Below, one piece after another: positions 8,701 through 16,051 of a stretch of 64,000 nt of DNA. The translations under genes and the position numbers were made by a program. The number at the start of each line of letters is the position of its first letter. Position 1 is the first letter of the stretch. The stretch is from NCBI GenBank assembly GCA_011082265.1, contig CP049781.1:1364001-1428000 (forward strand), written 5' to 3'. Source of the DNA: Candidatus Lachnocurva vaginae. GTDB lineage: Bacteria > Bacillota > Clostridia > Lachnospirales > Lachnospiraceae. The notes below the pieces were generated by a model. The model saw nothing but the letters and a program-made list of their open reading frames with translations. It was not told the DNA's origin and made no database searches.

Positions 8701-10026
8701 GTTTCCACCGTTTACAAGAATACTGTCAATATCATTTTGAGTAAGAGGTATTGTAAGTTTAATCTGTCCTGATCTGTTTTCGGGTAAAGAAAAAGAAGCC
8801 TTGTCAGCTTCTCTTATCTCTTTATCCGTATTTTCTTTTAGATTTCCACTACTTCCTTGATGGTCATTTCTTTGAGGGCTGAAATCATCGCTTTGTACTG
8901 CGGATGGCTCTCGTCCTCTATATTCCAAGCCATCATCAGTTTCGGCTTCTCTGCTCTCATAAACTCTATCGCCTGTTTCTGAGTATCCATCAGGTGTCCT
9001 ATCAGCTTCTTCTCCTTGTATAGATCCACTAACATCTCGAAGTTGCTCTGCTCCTCGCTGCTTGAAAGATAATCCAGTCTCGTCACTGCGTACACCGGAT
9101 TCGGATATTCCTTGATGAAGTCCTCCTGTTCCTCTAACTGATTCAGTGTATTCTCTTTGATTTTCTCTATTATCTCGTCCGTACTCTCCATTTCGGAAAA
9201 TTCGCTCGTTTTCACTAATTCTTTCCTGATCATCTCGTCGAAGTACATTTTCTTCTACCTCCTCTAATTCTTCTTTTATTTTATTATATCCTGCTTCTTT
9301 ACCTCTTAAAACTTCTTTTTGAAGCTCTAACTCTTTGCTTTTTTGAATGGTTGCATCAATGACTGTTCCGCTAATGTCCGATACCGTTTCTCCAAGGCTC
9401 ATAAGAGAAATGCTGTCAAGCATTGCAAAGTTTTCCCTTAACAGCTCCTTATCCATAGGATAGTCTAACTTAAATCTTGAAGCTACTGCATAGCTCACTG
9501 AGTCCCTTGCAAACTTGGTAAAGGATATTCTGTCCTCATCAGATATTCTAAGTTCATTCATCAAGCTATCTACTTTTTCATCTCCGTAGAGCCTACTTAA
9601 AGAAAAGATATTTTCTAAGGTGCTTTCACTTTCTTCATAGCCTTTACTTTTTATCAATTCTTTTAATACATCTCTATGAGTTTCCTTATCAAATCTCCAA
9701 AGATTTACCTCATTGACATCTCTGTTTTTGGAAACGGTCTGACTAATATCAAAGATATAGTCCACCTTTTTGTATGTGCCATAGTCCTCTAAAATGGGAA
9801 TACCCTTTTGACCTCGCATGACAGTTCGGTTAAAGTGTTCTCTCCAGTAGTCAAACTTGGCACAAGCTGTCGCTTCAGGATTTTTATCATAAATACTTAA
9901 CTGACTTCTAAAATCGTACTTCTGATTGTTCCCGACAACTTTTAAGAGCTTCAGATACTCTGCTTCACTCTGCAGAACATCTTGTTTTATCAGCTCCAAA
10001 ATGTTATGAAAATCATTTATTCGCAT
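2686..10026 (-). CDS. ICE giant ArdC-like/N6-adenine methylase/SNF2 helicase, C-terminally truncated by the tet(O)-tnpV insertion
   Basis: The ORF encodes 2446 residues. The N-terminus (about 1-120) resembles ArdC-type antirestriction domains. A low-complexity linker (about 255-400) follows. An N6-DNA methylase core has ILEPSMGIGNF near residue 1205 and the catalytic NVPFG near 1272. A SNF2-type helicase has Walker A VVGSGKT near 1935, DEAH near 2097 and motif V GAGTNVQ near the end. The protein should continue with motif VI (QRxGRIxRQG), but after DVPWRPAD it runs into 20 foreign residues and stops. The helicase half is therefore probably inactive; the methylase may still work. Proteins of this type are thought to protect incoming ICE DNA. 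The start follows GGAGG and is preceded by a terminator. Confidence 0.88.
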   Translation of the reverse strand: MRINDFHNILELIKQDVLQSEAEYLKLLKVVGNNQKYDFRSQLSIYDKNPEATACAKFDYWREHFNRTVMRGQKGIPILEDYGTYKKVDYIFDISQTVSKNRDVNEVNLWRFDKETHRDVLKELIKSKGYEESESTLENIFSLSRLYGDEKVDSLMNELRISDEDRISFTKFARDSVSYAVASRFKLDYPMDKELLRENFAMLDSISLMSLGETVSDISGTVIDATIQKSKELELQKEVLRGKEAGYNKIKEELEEVEENVLRRDDQERISENERIFRNGEYGRDNRENQREYTESVRGTGGLHQGISESGVRSDETGLSFKQRGAEQLRDVSGSIQGEEADRTPDGYSETGDRVYESREAETDDGLEYRGREPSAVQSDDFSPQRNDHQGSSGNLKENTDKEIREADKASFSLPENRSGQIKLTIPLTQNDIDSILVNGGNHEGERLPIIAEFSKEKTVEELGEYLKDTFRGGNGLFLNGAEVSSWYSDKGIHLAYGTSAREDMTQILSWSDAVRRINELLENGEFATNVELLEAQDYERDRVSESLWYLYHDLSEEGKAQGYFDFIERGGGFPKETGVLSEKLKNPYFLKNVISEYSRFLAGYKENKDVLRFHYHKVDSLYQKLQELELPRKEYASNLTELPKVQGFITEDEVLATISRGSGVDKGKERITKFFKENHTLQEKANFLKDEYGIGGHSHAVSGAKGSDEWHDAKGLKLQKNHCNDVFLTWSNVAKHIDELLSKNLHLEENKIESKTAIEEQKEPSYYSKDDPNNLMTEEMLERVPELYAQEDVALADKQVHAAYIIPFRSNWTWYMTEYDRERKDAFGLVLGIEPEWGYFNLEELKELNAQRLILEDFPKTFRELKDSELKKQMDEQELHHVFNGELSFEDNIADLEVPEEVEESKQAEPFQATLFDYTKEREEVELNEKENNLAEEFAVKEGDTVYFNHEEYKVREISKNQITGRNDLWLDPTRQGNHQIPIISFTDDEDLLRQVNLERPEFIIGDEVKYKGKDYTITRFDDMGNNLKTVTVKDNTEYLGGMITGSDVIPYYKESELDKIFENLTNAKPEKTFKEVEIKKNEAHNFKITEETLPQKLSPSERLNNNLEAISMLNRVESGERELDIIAQEVLAKYVGWGGLSDVFDESKEGQWKEARVFLKENLSSSEYEAARESTLTSFYTPKTVIDGIYRTLSDMGFKQGNILEPSMGIGNFIGNLPDEMNKSKFYGVELDSVSGRIGKLLYPESDIQVKGLEETGFSNNFFDVAIGNVPFGEYKVNDREYNRNNFLIHDYFFAKSIDKVRNGGVIAFITSSGTMDKKDESVRRYLAARSEFLGAIRLPNDTFKGVAGTEVTSDIIFLKKRDSVLERDEDWIHLAEDENGLSYNKYFVEHPEQVLGSMREVSGRFGKTLTCEPIAFLGQENNMASLKDRIEIAGERISKDAKYEEIELLDDEITSIPATDDVKNFSYTLIDDEVYYRENSLFIKKEVSDKNKEKIKDYLELNAALKDVIYKQKEDFNEEEIKASQEKLNEVYDNFSKKHGFVNNLSNTRALKEDSNFPLVSSIEILDEEENFKAKGDIFSKRTITKAKVIDHVDTSLEALVLSVSEKGYVDFDYMGSLTGKDRPTLIEELRGEIYLNIREEQNFYRPLSFNLEDGDLPFACANGSNSYKYGYVTKDEYLSGNIRDKIAIVDSYLSKLRQTERELPHLGFAENGKEKELISYEMNRLEYQKAELTKVLPKELEASEINVRLGATWIPIKDIEKFIFETLKTPGYAKWDIKVKFSNLTSEWNVEGKSRDRGNDLAEMTFGTSRVNAYKLIEDALNLKETKVFDQIVNPDGSKTSVLNKKETMLAGQKQELLKEEFKNWIFNDQERRSRLVKLYNERFNSIRNREYDGSNLSFEGMNTKIDLRPHQRNAIARSLYGGNTLLAHVVGSGKTFEMVASAMESKRLGMCSKSLFVVPNHLTGQIGREFMQLYPSANIMVADKKDFEPKNRKRFIGKIATGEYDAVVIGHTQFEKIPMSKEYQEKHIQDQIDEIVNYVEEYKHDRNQNFTVKQLEKTKKKLETRLEKLNDDFKKDDVITFEELGVDKLFVDEAHGFKNLYLYTKMRNVAGIGQSEAFKSSDMFMKCRYMDEMTGGKGVVFATGTPVSNSMTELYTMQRYLQYESLKKNGLEHFDSWASTFGETQSSFELSPEGTGYRVKTRFSKFYNLPELMSMFKEVADIQTADMLNLPTPEANYEVIKTEPSEEQKEILKSLSERADDVRNRVVEPEVDNMLKITNDGKKLALDQRLINPLLPDNPDSKVNVCVKNVFAIWDKTKENRSTQLLFSDMSTPKGDGEFNIYDDIREKLVAMGIPKEEIAFIHEANSDKQKDELFAKVRKGEVRILMGSTQKMGAGTNVQNKLIALHDLDVPWRPADVGRILRTFKIKKNVEVTDNGKIII
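8838..9248 (-). CDS. Nested ORF in the +1 frame of the methylase/helicase gene, possible TnpV-like small protein
   Basis: This 136-codon ORF lies wholly inside the giant gene in another frame. It begins with ATG 9 bases after AGGAGG. Its protein has normal composition: a charged N-terminal helix, then YPNPVYAVTRLDYL, KKLIGHLMDTQKQAIEFM, MMAWNIED and a C-terminal KEMTIKEVVEI. The spacing and pattern loosely recall TnpV (GRLNAYLADINRQA...KEII). The host frame here is a G/E/R/D-rich linker, as expected when one frame is constrained by another. I infer a real overlapping gene. It could still be a chance ORF, since the SD-like bases also encode EEVEE in the host protein. No function can be assigned. 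Confidence 0.5.
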   Translation of the reverse strand: MYFDEMIRKELVKTSEFSEMESTDEIIEKIKENTLNQLEEQEDFIKEYPNPVYAVTRLDYLSSSEEQSNFEMLVDLYKEKKLIGHLMDTQKQAIEFMRAEKPKLMMAWNIEDESHPQYKAMISALKEMTIKEVVEI

Positions 10027-10052
10027 GTTTACCTCCTTCTTTTTTTACAAAC

Positions 10053-10088
10053 AAAAAAGGCGGTTAGATTTTACTCTAATCACCTTTA
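10053..10088 (-). terminator. Intrinsic terminator between the AlbA_2 regulator and the methylase/helicase
   Basis: On the minus strand AAGGTGATTAGA and TCTAACCGCCTT form a stem around GTAAAA, followed by TTTTTT. It ends about 27 bases before the methylase/helicase start codon, so that gene needs readthrough or its own start of transcription. Confidence 0.7.
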
Positions 10089-10112
10089 AATTCTGTGTGC
10101 TGCAACTTACTG

Positions 10113-11552
10113 CTATTCATTCAGTTCCCAATGACCATTACTTCCACTTCCTACATATTGTAGATTATCCATTTCTTTAATGGTTCTTTCTATAGTCTTT
10201 ACACTAACTCCAGCTTCATCTGCAATTGCTTTTCTTGTAATCTTGTTGTTTCCTCTTATTTTTTCTTTTATAAACTCTGCAAGAGCTATCTTATCGTGAG
10301 CGACATCCTGAGCGACACTGTGAGCGACATCCTGAGCGACATCCTGAGCGACACCGCTTCCTCCAACTTTTTGAGTCGCTATTTTCTTCAAAGGAATAAT
10401 CGTTCTAAATATATCTCCCTCCTCAAACAGAGGATCAACACCTGAATATAGCCTTGTATATTTATAGGTGTTTCTCATACCTGAACCAAGCTCATCAGCA
10501 AGTCCTATTTCTCTAAATACTTTTGAAATAGCCGGATTTTTAGGAAAAGGTTCAAACTTTTGTAAATCCAATGCTCCTATTCCATGAGCCAAGTTACTGT
10601 TTTCAATAGTAATCTTCTCATCATCAATAATCATTTTGGCTGGGAAACCACTTGAATAATCTCTGTGAGCCAATGTATTAGAAACAATTTCTCTAAGTAT
10701 TCTATCCCTTGCATTGACATTTACAATTCCGTCTAAGACAAATAAGTCATTCAAATGCTTCTGTCCAAACGCAATAAGCCTATCGTAGCTATCAATCAGA
10801 TTTGTTATGACAACATCTCTATCGTCATACCTATCCTTGTTTTCAACTCTAAATATTGCATCAGTTTTATGCTGTGGAAGAACAGACATAATAGAGTTGT
10901 CTTTTCCAAATAGCAAAATCGCTGCTAATGTAATGCCTTCAAGCTTTGTTTCAGGATCTGTCAGAATGAGATTTGCACTTCGTAATAGCTCCTCATCGCT
11001 CATATTTTCCCAAACATGATTTTTATTTCTTGCAACTGCCATTCTCTTGGCTTTAGCGATAACAGAGGCATCAAGAAAATCAATATCAAGATTTGGATAT
11101 ACCTTATTTACAAAATAACTTCCTTGTTTTCTTGCATATAACTTATAGACAAGTTCTGCATGGTCTGTGATATTGATGTCTCCTTCATAAGACCTGTCCC
11201 ATATTCTTCCATTATGCCTGCATACCTGATAACCTTCAGGCACTCGGATATAAATGACTTTTTTACTGTCAATTTCAAAGACTTCCGGTAATAAATAAAG
11301 TGGTGGGTACATCTTCTGCGAATTGTTGATAGATGTTGTAAATTCTTTAATAACCTTATCCACTTTATCTTCACTAACACCAACAATATCTCTTTTATCA
11401 TTTACACCAAGTAAAATATGTCCTCCATTTCTATTGTTGAAAGAGCATACTGTATCAAAGACATCTTTGGTTAAAGCATTCCTTGATTCTTTAAATTCAA
11501 CATCTATCTTTTCTCCGTTTTGAATTAACTTTTTTATTTCATCTATCGTCAT
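10113..11552 (-). CDS. AlbA_2/Schlafen-like ATP-binding transcriptional regulator
   Basis: The 479-residue protein has an N-terminal AlbA_2 (divergent AAA_4) domain, with VEFKESRNA near residue 20 and NRNGGHILLGV near 40-50. A middle region follows, then an RecG-like C-terminal ATP-binding segment (NALAHRDYSSGFP, LGSGMRNTYKY) and a final winged helix (ITRKAIADEAGVSVKTIERTIKEM). Such proteins are frequent regulators on clostridial mobile elements. I chose the ATG at 11552 with GGTGG upstream; a longer reading from a TTG at 11594 would run back through the AbrB-like stop. A run of five near-identical four-residue units (VAQD/VAHD) links the domains. It lies 19 bases after the AbrB-like gene and is probably cotranscribed with it. 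Confidence 0.8.
   Translation of the reverse strand: MTIDEIKKLIQNGEKIDVEFKESRNALTKDVFDTVCSFNNRNGGHILLGVNDKRDIVGVSEDKVDKVIKEFTTSINNSQKMYPPLYLLPEVFEIDSKKVIYIRVPEGYQVCRHNGRIWDRSYEGDINITDHAELVYKLYARKQGSYFVNKVYPNLDIDFLDASVIAKAKRMAVARNKNHVWENMSDEELLRSANLILTDPETKLEGITLAAILLFGKDNSIMSVLPQHKTDAIFRVENKDRYDDRDVVITNLIDSYDRLIAFGQKHLNDLFVLDGIVNVNARDRILREIVSNTLAHRDYSSGFPAKMIIDDEKITIENSNLAHGIGALDLQKFEPFPKNPAISKVFREIGLADELGSGMRNTYKYTRLYSGVDPLFEEGDIFRTIIPLKKIATQKVGGSGVAQDVAQDVAHSVAQDVAHDKIALAEFIKEKIRGNNKITRKAIADEAGVSVKTIERTIKEMDNLQYVGSGSNGHWELNE
10296..10355 (-). repeat. Five tandem 12-bp units coding VAQD/VAHD in the AlbA_2 regulator
   Basis: Five exact-length 12-base units (plus strand GTGAGCGACATC and variants CTGAGCGACATC, CTGAGCGACACT) encode a 20-residue linker before the winged-helix domain. 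In-frame slippage would change linker length by four residues per unit. Confidence 0.9.
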
Positions 11553-11571
11553 CTTTGTTATTTCACCACCT

Positions 11572-11751
11572 TTATTTATCAATATTTTCTTCAATAAAAG
11601 TCTTGGAGTTTTGAATTTGCACCTTATCTTTATGAACTACAAAAGTAACATAATCTCCATTTTGTAAGTCCAAAAGTTCTCTTATCCTTTTCGGAATGGT
11701 AACTTGCCCCTTTGACATAACTTTTGCAGTATCCATAAATGTATCTTTCAT
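11572..11751 (-). CDS. AbrB/MazE/SpoVT-like DNA-binding protein
   Basis: This small ORF encodes 59 residues: MKDTFMDTAKVMSKGQVTIP, then KRIRELLDLQNGDYVTF and a short basic tail. SKGQVTIPKxIRELL is the hallmark of the AbrB-type swapped-hairpin DNA-binding domain seen in MazE antitoxins and transition-state regulators. GAAAGG lies upstream of the ATG. No toxin-like partner is next to it; the following gene is an AlbA_2 regulator 19 bases downstream. The likelier role is therefore control of ICE transcription rather than a toxin-antitoxin pair, which is an inference. A frame-shifted 67-codon ORF over the same bases is a shadow. Confidence 0.85.
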   Translation of the reverse strand: MKDTFMDTAKVMSKGQVTIPKRIRELLDLQNGDYVTFVVHKDKVQIQNSKTFIEENIDK

Positions 11752-11834
11752 ACTCGTTTCCTTTCTCCCTACTTTTCCTACAAAAGATTATAGCATTTTT
11801 AGGGCATTTTTTCCACCTTGAAATTAGTGCCATC

Positions 11835-13541
11835 TTACTTGATATAAGTTGAAACCACTTCTTTTATCTCAGTTTCAATTGCCTCTAAAAAATTTTTCTT
11901 TGATGATTTTCCCTGTGCAATATCCGATAACTCCATTTCCCACTTTGCTGTTGTTTCTGCTGATTTAAAAGTATCAGCTACAATCGTTACAAGGCTGATT
12001 CCCTTATGTGTAGCAATAAGGTTCTTTTTATCTCTTTCTACAAATCCCTTGAAAATCAGATTTTCAATAATCCCTGCTCTTGTTGCAGATGTTCCAAGTC
12101 CTTTTCGCTCAACCTCTACTCCTTTTTCAAGTGCATCATTTCCTGCAAGCTCCATAGATTTAAGAAGAGTATCTTCAGTAAAGTGTTTAGGTGATGTTGT
12201 ATACTTTTCTTTTATTTCCTTGTTTTCAATGCTCAATACATCACCAATGTTCACATCAGGAAGTGCCATATCTTCATTTTTCTTAGACTTATATTCTTTA
12301 AGATATTTTGTAAAACCTTCATCTTTAATTGTCTTGCCTGAGCTTGTAAAAGTAAAGCTATCAAATTCAGCTACAATCTTCGTTGTGCTTTCCACTAAAG
12401 GATAGCCCACACTTGCGTGGAATTTATCGGATATAAGGAAGTAAACTTTAGCTTCACTTAAAGGAAGTTCTGAAACATCTTCTTTTAAGGAACTGATTGT
12501 CGGGATAATAGCATGATGATCCGTAACCTTTTTAGAGTTAAATACCGTCTTGATACGCCCTGTATCAAAATCATTCTTTCCTAAAATGTTATTAACCGTA
12601 CTTACAATCATATCTTCAGTAAGGCATCTGCTGTCTGTTCTTGGATAGGTAATCAGTTTCTTTTCGTAAAGACTTTGAGCATAATCAAGTGTCTGCTTAG
12701 CTGAGTATCCAAAATATTTATTGCACTCTCTTTGAAGCGTTGTCAGGTCAAATGGTAGCTCAGGTTTTGTTATCTTTTCCTTTTGAATAACATCGGTAAT
12801 TTCTATCTTATCGCCTACTAAATTGATTAGCTGTTCAGCAGCAACCTCATCATCAATTCTATCTGTTGATAGTGTAAAGCCATTAAGACTTAATTCCACT
12901 GTATTATATTTTTCTTTCTTGAAATTGGCTATCTCATCATCTCTATTTACAATCATGGCAAGGGTAGGTGTCTGCACTCTGCCCACACTGTAATTTTGCT
13001 TATATAGGCACGAATACAATCTACTTAAATTCATTCCCACAAGCCAATCTGCTATTGCCCTTGCTTGTGCAGACTCAAAAAGATTATCGTAAGAACTTCC
13101 ATCTTTTAGGTTATCAAAGCCCTCTTTAATTGCACTATCTTCCATTGACGAAATCCAAAGGCGTTTCATCTTCTTTTTACAATTTGCCTGATTGTATACA
13201 AGCCTGAAGATTGCTTCTCCCTCACGCCCTGCATCGCAAGCATTTATCACGATGTCTATGTCCTTATCGTTCATCAGCTTTTTAAGAATCGTAAATTGTT
13301 TCTTTGTTGACTTTGCAATCTCATACTTATATTCTTTTGGGATAATCGGTAAATCCTCCATATTCCACTTAGCATACTTTTCATCATAGCTTTCCGGATT
13401 TGCCATTTGAATTAGATGTCCTACGCACCAAGAAACCCTATATCCGTTTCCTTCATAATATCCTTCTTTCTTCTTTGTTGCTCCGATCACTTTTGCAATA
13501 GAAATTGCAACACTTGGCTTTTCAGCAATTACAAGTTTCAT
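11835..13541 (-). CDS. topB: DNA topoisomerase III (type IA), ICE-encoded
   Basis: This 568-residue type IA topoisomerase would resolve single-stranded or intertwined DNA during element transfer or replication. The Toprim domain starts at the N-terminus (IAEKPSVAISIAKVIG) and has the acidic DAGREGEAIF near residue 102. The catalytic tyrosine lies in LITYPRTDSR near residue 297. The DNA-gate motif RVQTPTLAM is also present. The protein ends soon after the core and lacks a C-terminal zinc-ribbon domain, as is common for TopB on conjugative elements. GGAGG precedes the ATG, and a terminator hairpin separates it from the CD1107-type gene upstream. Confidence 0.92.
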   Translation of the reverse strand: MKLVIAEKPSVAISIAKVIGATKKKEGYYEGNGYRVSWCVGHLIQMANPESYDEKYAKWNMEDLPIIPKEYKYEIAKSTKKQFTILKKLMNDKDIDIVINACDAGREGEAIFRLVYNQANCKKKMKRLWISSMEDSAIKEGFDNLKDGSSYDNLFESAQARAIADWLVGMNLSRLYSCLYKQNYSVGRVQTPTLAMIVNRDDEIANFKKEKYNTVELSLNGFTLSTDRIDDEVAAEQLINLVGDKIEITDVIQKEKITKPELPFDLTTLQRECNKYFGYSAKQTLDYAQSLYEKKLITYPRTDSRCLTEDMIVSTVNNILGKNDFDTGRIKTVFNSKKVTDHHAIIPTISSLKEDVSELPLSEAKVYFLISDKFHASVGYPLVESTTKIVAEFDSFTFTSSGKTIKDEGFTKYLKEYKSKKNEDMALPDVNIGDVLSIENKEIKEKYTTSPKHFTEDTLLKSMELAGNDALEKGVEVERKGLGTSATRAGIIENLIFKGFVERDKKNLIATHKGISLVTIVADTFKSAETTAKWEMELSDIAQGKSSKKNFLEAIETEIKEVVSTYIK

Positions 13542-13566
13542 CTATATTTTTCCTCCTGTTTTCAAT

Positions 13567-13599
13567 ATAAAAGGGCGAAAGATGTTACTCTCCCGCCCT
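13567..13599 (-). terminator. Intrinsic terminator upstream of topB
   Basis: On the minus strand AGGGCGGGAGA and TCTTTCGCCCTT form a stem around GTAACA, followed by a T-rich tract. It lies in the 97-base gap between the CD1107-type gene and topB. Confidence 0.65.
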
Positions 13600-13638
13600 G
13601 TCTTTTGCACCAAATATGATATAGTTTTGGGTGCAAAT

Positions 13639-15825
13639 TTATTCCAATTCATCTTCTTTATCTTCTGTTTCTGTTTCATCTACTTCATTTTCGCTTTCTT
13701 CCGCCTCTGAAAAGAAATCATCATCTTCCTCCTCAAAGCCTTCAAGCTCCTTATCTTCTTTTTTCTTAACAACCTTAAAATAATATCCTGCACCTAATGC
13801 TCCTGCTACTACAAGAATGAGAATTAAGTAGGTTCCCATATTGCTGCTTTCTTCCTTTTTTACTGGCTTAGGTTCTTCTTTTTCAGGTTCTTCCTTTTTA
13901 ATTTCCTGTTTCGGAGCTTCTTTCTTTTCAACCATATTGAGAAGATCATCTTCTGATACTTCTGTTAGGAGCATGACATTCTCGCTATCCTCATCGTGAT
14001 TGATGATTAGATGGAAAGTCTTGCCATTCTTAGTAGTAAAGGTAACAAACTGTCTTGCGTCCGCTGAATACATGTCCGTTTCTTTCTTATCACTGCTATC
14101 TCCATGATGAATCGGATAATCCTTGTTCGCATTATCCTTATTTTCCGTAACAGTTCCTCGTGCCTTTGATGGAGCAGAAGCAACTCCTTTATTGGTATTT
14201 ACATTCTTACTTGAACCATCCATAGAGGAATCCTGACCGCTGTTATTGGCAGGCTGTTTCGGTGTCAGCTTATTGGGATAACGAACTTCTTTTTCTTTTC
14301 CATCGGTCTTGTCAACATTTGTGTCCTTTGTAATCTTTCCTGTATTATCCTGTGATGATGAGCCTTTACCCGTATCACTTACAGATGTTTGAGGAAAGTT
14401 TCCTGTTCCTGTTTTCATTCCAGAGATAGGGCTGATTGGTGTTACAGTAGGATTATGCGTAACTGTAGCCTTGCCAACCTCATTCGTCTTTTTCTCAAGC
14501 TCCTTAATTTTCTCAGTTAGCTTCTCAATCTCCTTTTTCATATCCGCCGATAAGTCCTTATCGTCTTTGCTCTTTTCAAGTTTTTCCTTCAGCTTATCTA
14601 TTTTTTCCTCAAGGTCTTTGATTTTCTCCTTTTGCTTGTCGCTTAATTTATACTTGTCCTTAATCTCCTGACTTAGCTTATCAAGTTTTTCCTGAAGTTC
14701 CTTAGATTCCTTTTCCATTTTTGAAATATCATCTTTGCTAAGCTCTGTTTGAGTTCCCTTATCTTCTGTTTTTGGCTTTTCTGTCTGCGTCTGAGCATTA
14801 CTTTCTAACTTTTTTACAATTCGGATAATACTATCGCTTCCATCACCTTTTACTGTGTAGTTTACAAAATCGTCATTAAAGCTCATGTTATCAGGAAGCA
14901 TTTCAAGATCAGAAGCGTCAATCACCTGCTTTTTGTCAAAGGAAGCTGAATACTCCTTATATACCTTTCCATCCTGATATTGATATTTGACCTTTACTTC
15001 ACTTTTTGTCTGACTTTCCTGATCCTTTGTATCCTTATTGTCTGTTTGAGTTGACGCATTCGATACTCTCTTATATAAATCCTCTAAAGGTAATTCAAGG
15101 TAGGGTACACCGGTATGAAATCTGTTCCATGTTTCAATAATCAGCTTGTCTTTAACAATCTTAATTTCTTTTACATTGTTGATATTGGGATTTGCTTCCT
15201 TTACTCTGCCAATAATAGCGTTCTTTGTTTCCTCTTTAAGCTCTCCCTCATAATCAACCGTTACTTTCTCAATATTTCTATTTAACTGTAGAACAGGGCA
15301 GGTATAGACAATGACATTTGCTTTCTTTCCTTTTACAGTTCGTTCTTCTGCATTTTCTGTAATATCTCCAATATAGTAATTATCTTTATCTCTTGGAGAA
15401 ACGATACTTGTAAAAGCACCTGTCCCTACATTATGAATTCGATAATATGGATAAGTTTTCTTTGTCATATATCTTAGATCATCTAACTGATTTACCTTGT
15501 CCATATTCTCATTGGTAAAGGTTTCATTATACTTATCGAGAACTACACCGCCCTTTTCTTCAAAGGATTTTGATAAGGAAAATTTAAAGTTCAATGGCTG
15601 ACCTTCCTTATTTCCTTTTCCGAGATGATAAAATCCTCTAAAGGTGTCATCTGAAGTATGATCCTCAAATTTCAGTTCATAATATGTTTCATATTTTTCA
15701 GGCGGTTCATTTGACGCAAACACTGTCTTTGCACCAACTTTTAACACCCCTAAAACTCCACCCATTAACAGGGTAAAAGCTACAACAATAGCTGTAATTC
15801 TTTTATTTTTCAAACTGGTTTTCAT
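13639..15825 (-). CDS. CD1107-type mobile element surface protein (DUF4366) with long coiled coil
   Basis: The 728-residue protein begins with a signal peptide (basic start, hydrophobic core about 10-30). An extracellular region follows. Two short threonine/glutamine-rich segments (STQTD..., QTQTEKP...GTQTEL) flank a domain, then comes a lysine/glutamate coiled coil at about 360-455 and a Thr/Ser/Asn-rich stretch. The DUF4366-like segment FVTFTTKNGKTFHLIINHDE precedes one membrane segment near 660-685 and a highly acidic cytoplasmic tail. CD1107 relatives are encoded in the conjugation operons of Tn1549-type ICEs and probably act at the mating surface. This copy has the look of a cell-surface adhesin. 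Its start overlaps the DUF4315 gene by 23 bases. Confidence 0.8.
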   Translation of the reverse strand: MKTSLKNKRITAIVVAFTLLMGGVLGVLKVGAKTVFASNEPPEKYETYYELKFEDHTSDDTFRGFYHLGKGNKEGQPLNFKFSLSKSFEEKGGVVLDKYNETFTNENMDKVNQLDDLRYMTKKTYPYYRIHNVGTGAFTSIVSPRDKDNYYIGDITENAEERTVKGKKANVIVYTCPVLQLNRNIEKVTVDYEGELKEETKNAIIGRVKEANPNINNVKEIKIVKDKLIIETWNRFHTGVPYLELPLEDLYKRVSNASTQTDNKDTKDQESQTKSEVKVKYQYQDGKVYKEYSASFDKKQVIDASDLEMLPDNMSFNDDFVNYTVKGDGSDSIIRIVKKLESNAQTQTEKPKTEDKGTQTELSKDDISKMEKESKELQEKLDKLSQEIKDKYKLSDKQKEKIKDLEEKIDKLKEKLEKSKDDKDLSADMKKEIEKLTEKIKELEKKTNEVGKATVTHNPTVTPISPISGMKTGTGNFPQTSVSDTGKGSSSQDNTGKITKDTNVDKTDGKEKEVRYPNKLTPKQPANNSGQDSSMDGSSKNVNTNKGVASAPSKARGTVTENKDNANKDYPIHHGDSSDKKETDMYSADARQFVTFTTKNGKTFHLIINHDEDSENVMLLTEVSEDDLLNMVEKKEAPKQEIKKEEPEKEEPKPVKKEESSNMGTYLILILVVAGALGAGYYFKVVKKKEDKELEGFEEEDDDFFSEAEESENEVDETETEDKEDELE

Positions 15826-16039
15826 TTGTTTTCTCCTTTTTCACTTCTGCTTTTTCTCTGTTTACTTTTGCCATTAAATCACTGATTGTAATGTTGTTCT
15901 TTCTGCAAATGGCAATAATTTCTTCGTTTTCAAGTTCTTCCTCACGAATGAACAAAGGCTCCAATTCTTCATCAATTAGAGCCTTTTTATCTTTTAACTT
16001 CTTTATTCTGTTTTTTACTGCTGTCAGTTCTTTTTTCAA
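15803..16039 (-). CDS. DUF4315 family protein
   Basis: This 78-residue protein is almost wholly helical and charged: LTAVKNRIKKLKDKKALIDEEL, then a C-terminal NNITISDLMAKV segment. It matches the small DUF4315 proteins found between CD1108 and CD1107 genes in ICEs. A coiled coil is likely; no enzymatic function is known. It lies 12 bases after the CD1108-type gene and overlaps the next gene, so it belongs to the transfer operon. Confidence 0.8.
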   Translation of the reverse strand: MKKELTAVKNRIKKLKDKKALIDEELEPLFIREEELENEEIIAICRKNNITISDLMAKVNREKAEVKKEKTNENQFEK

Positions 16040-16051
16040 ATTGTGTCCTCC

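Noticed and set aside
8838..9248. Programmed frameshift joining the host and nested frames
   Set aside because: I see no slippery heptamer at the entry point, and the nested ORF has its own ribosome-binding site and start. The host frame also stays open throughout.
11108..11401. 97-codon minus-strand ORF inside the AlbA_2 regulator
   Set aside because: It overlaps the conserved AlbA_2 domain in another frame and its protein is not domain-like.
11630..11833. 67-codon minus-strand ORF (MALISRWKKCPKNAIIFC...)
   Set aside because: It is a frame-shifted shadow over the AbrB-like gene and its leader. The AbrB frame has a recognisable domain and this one does not.
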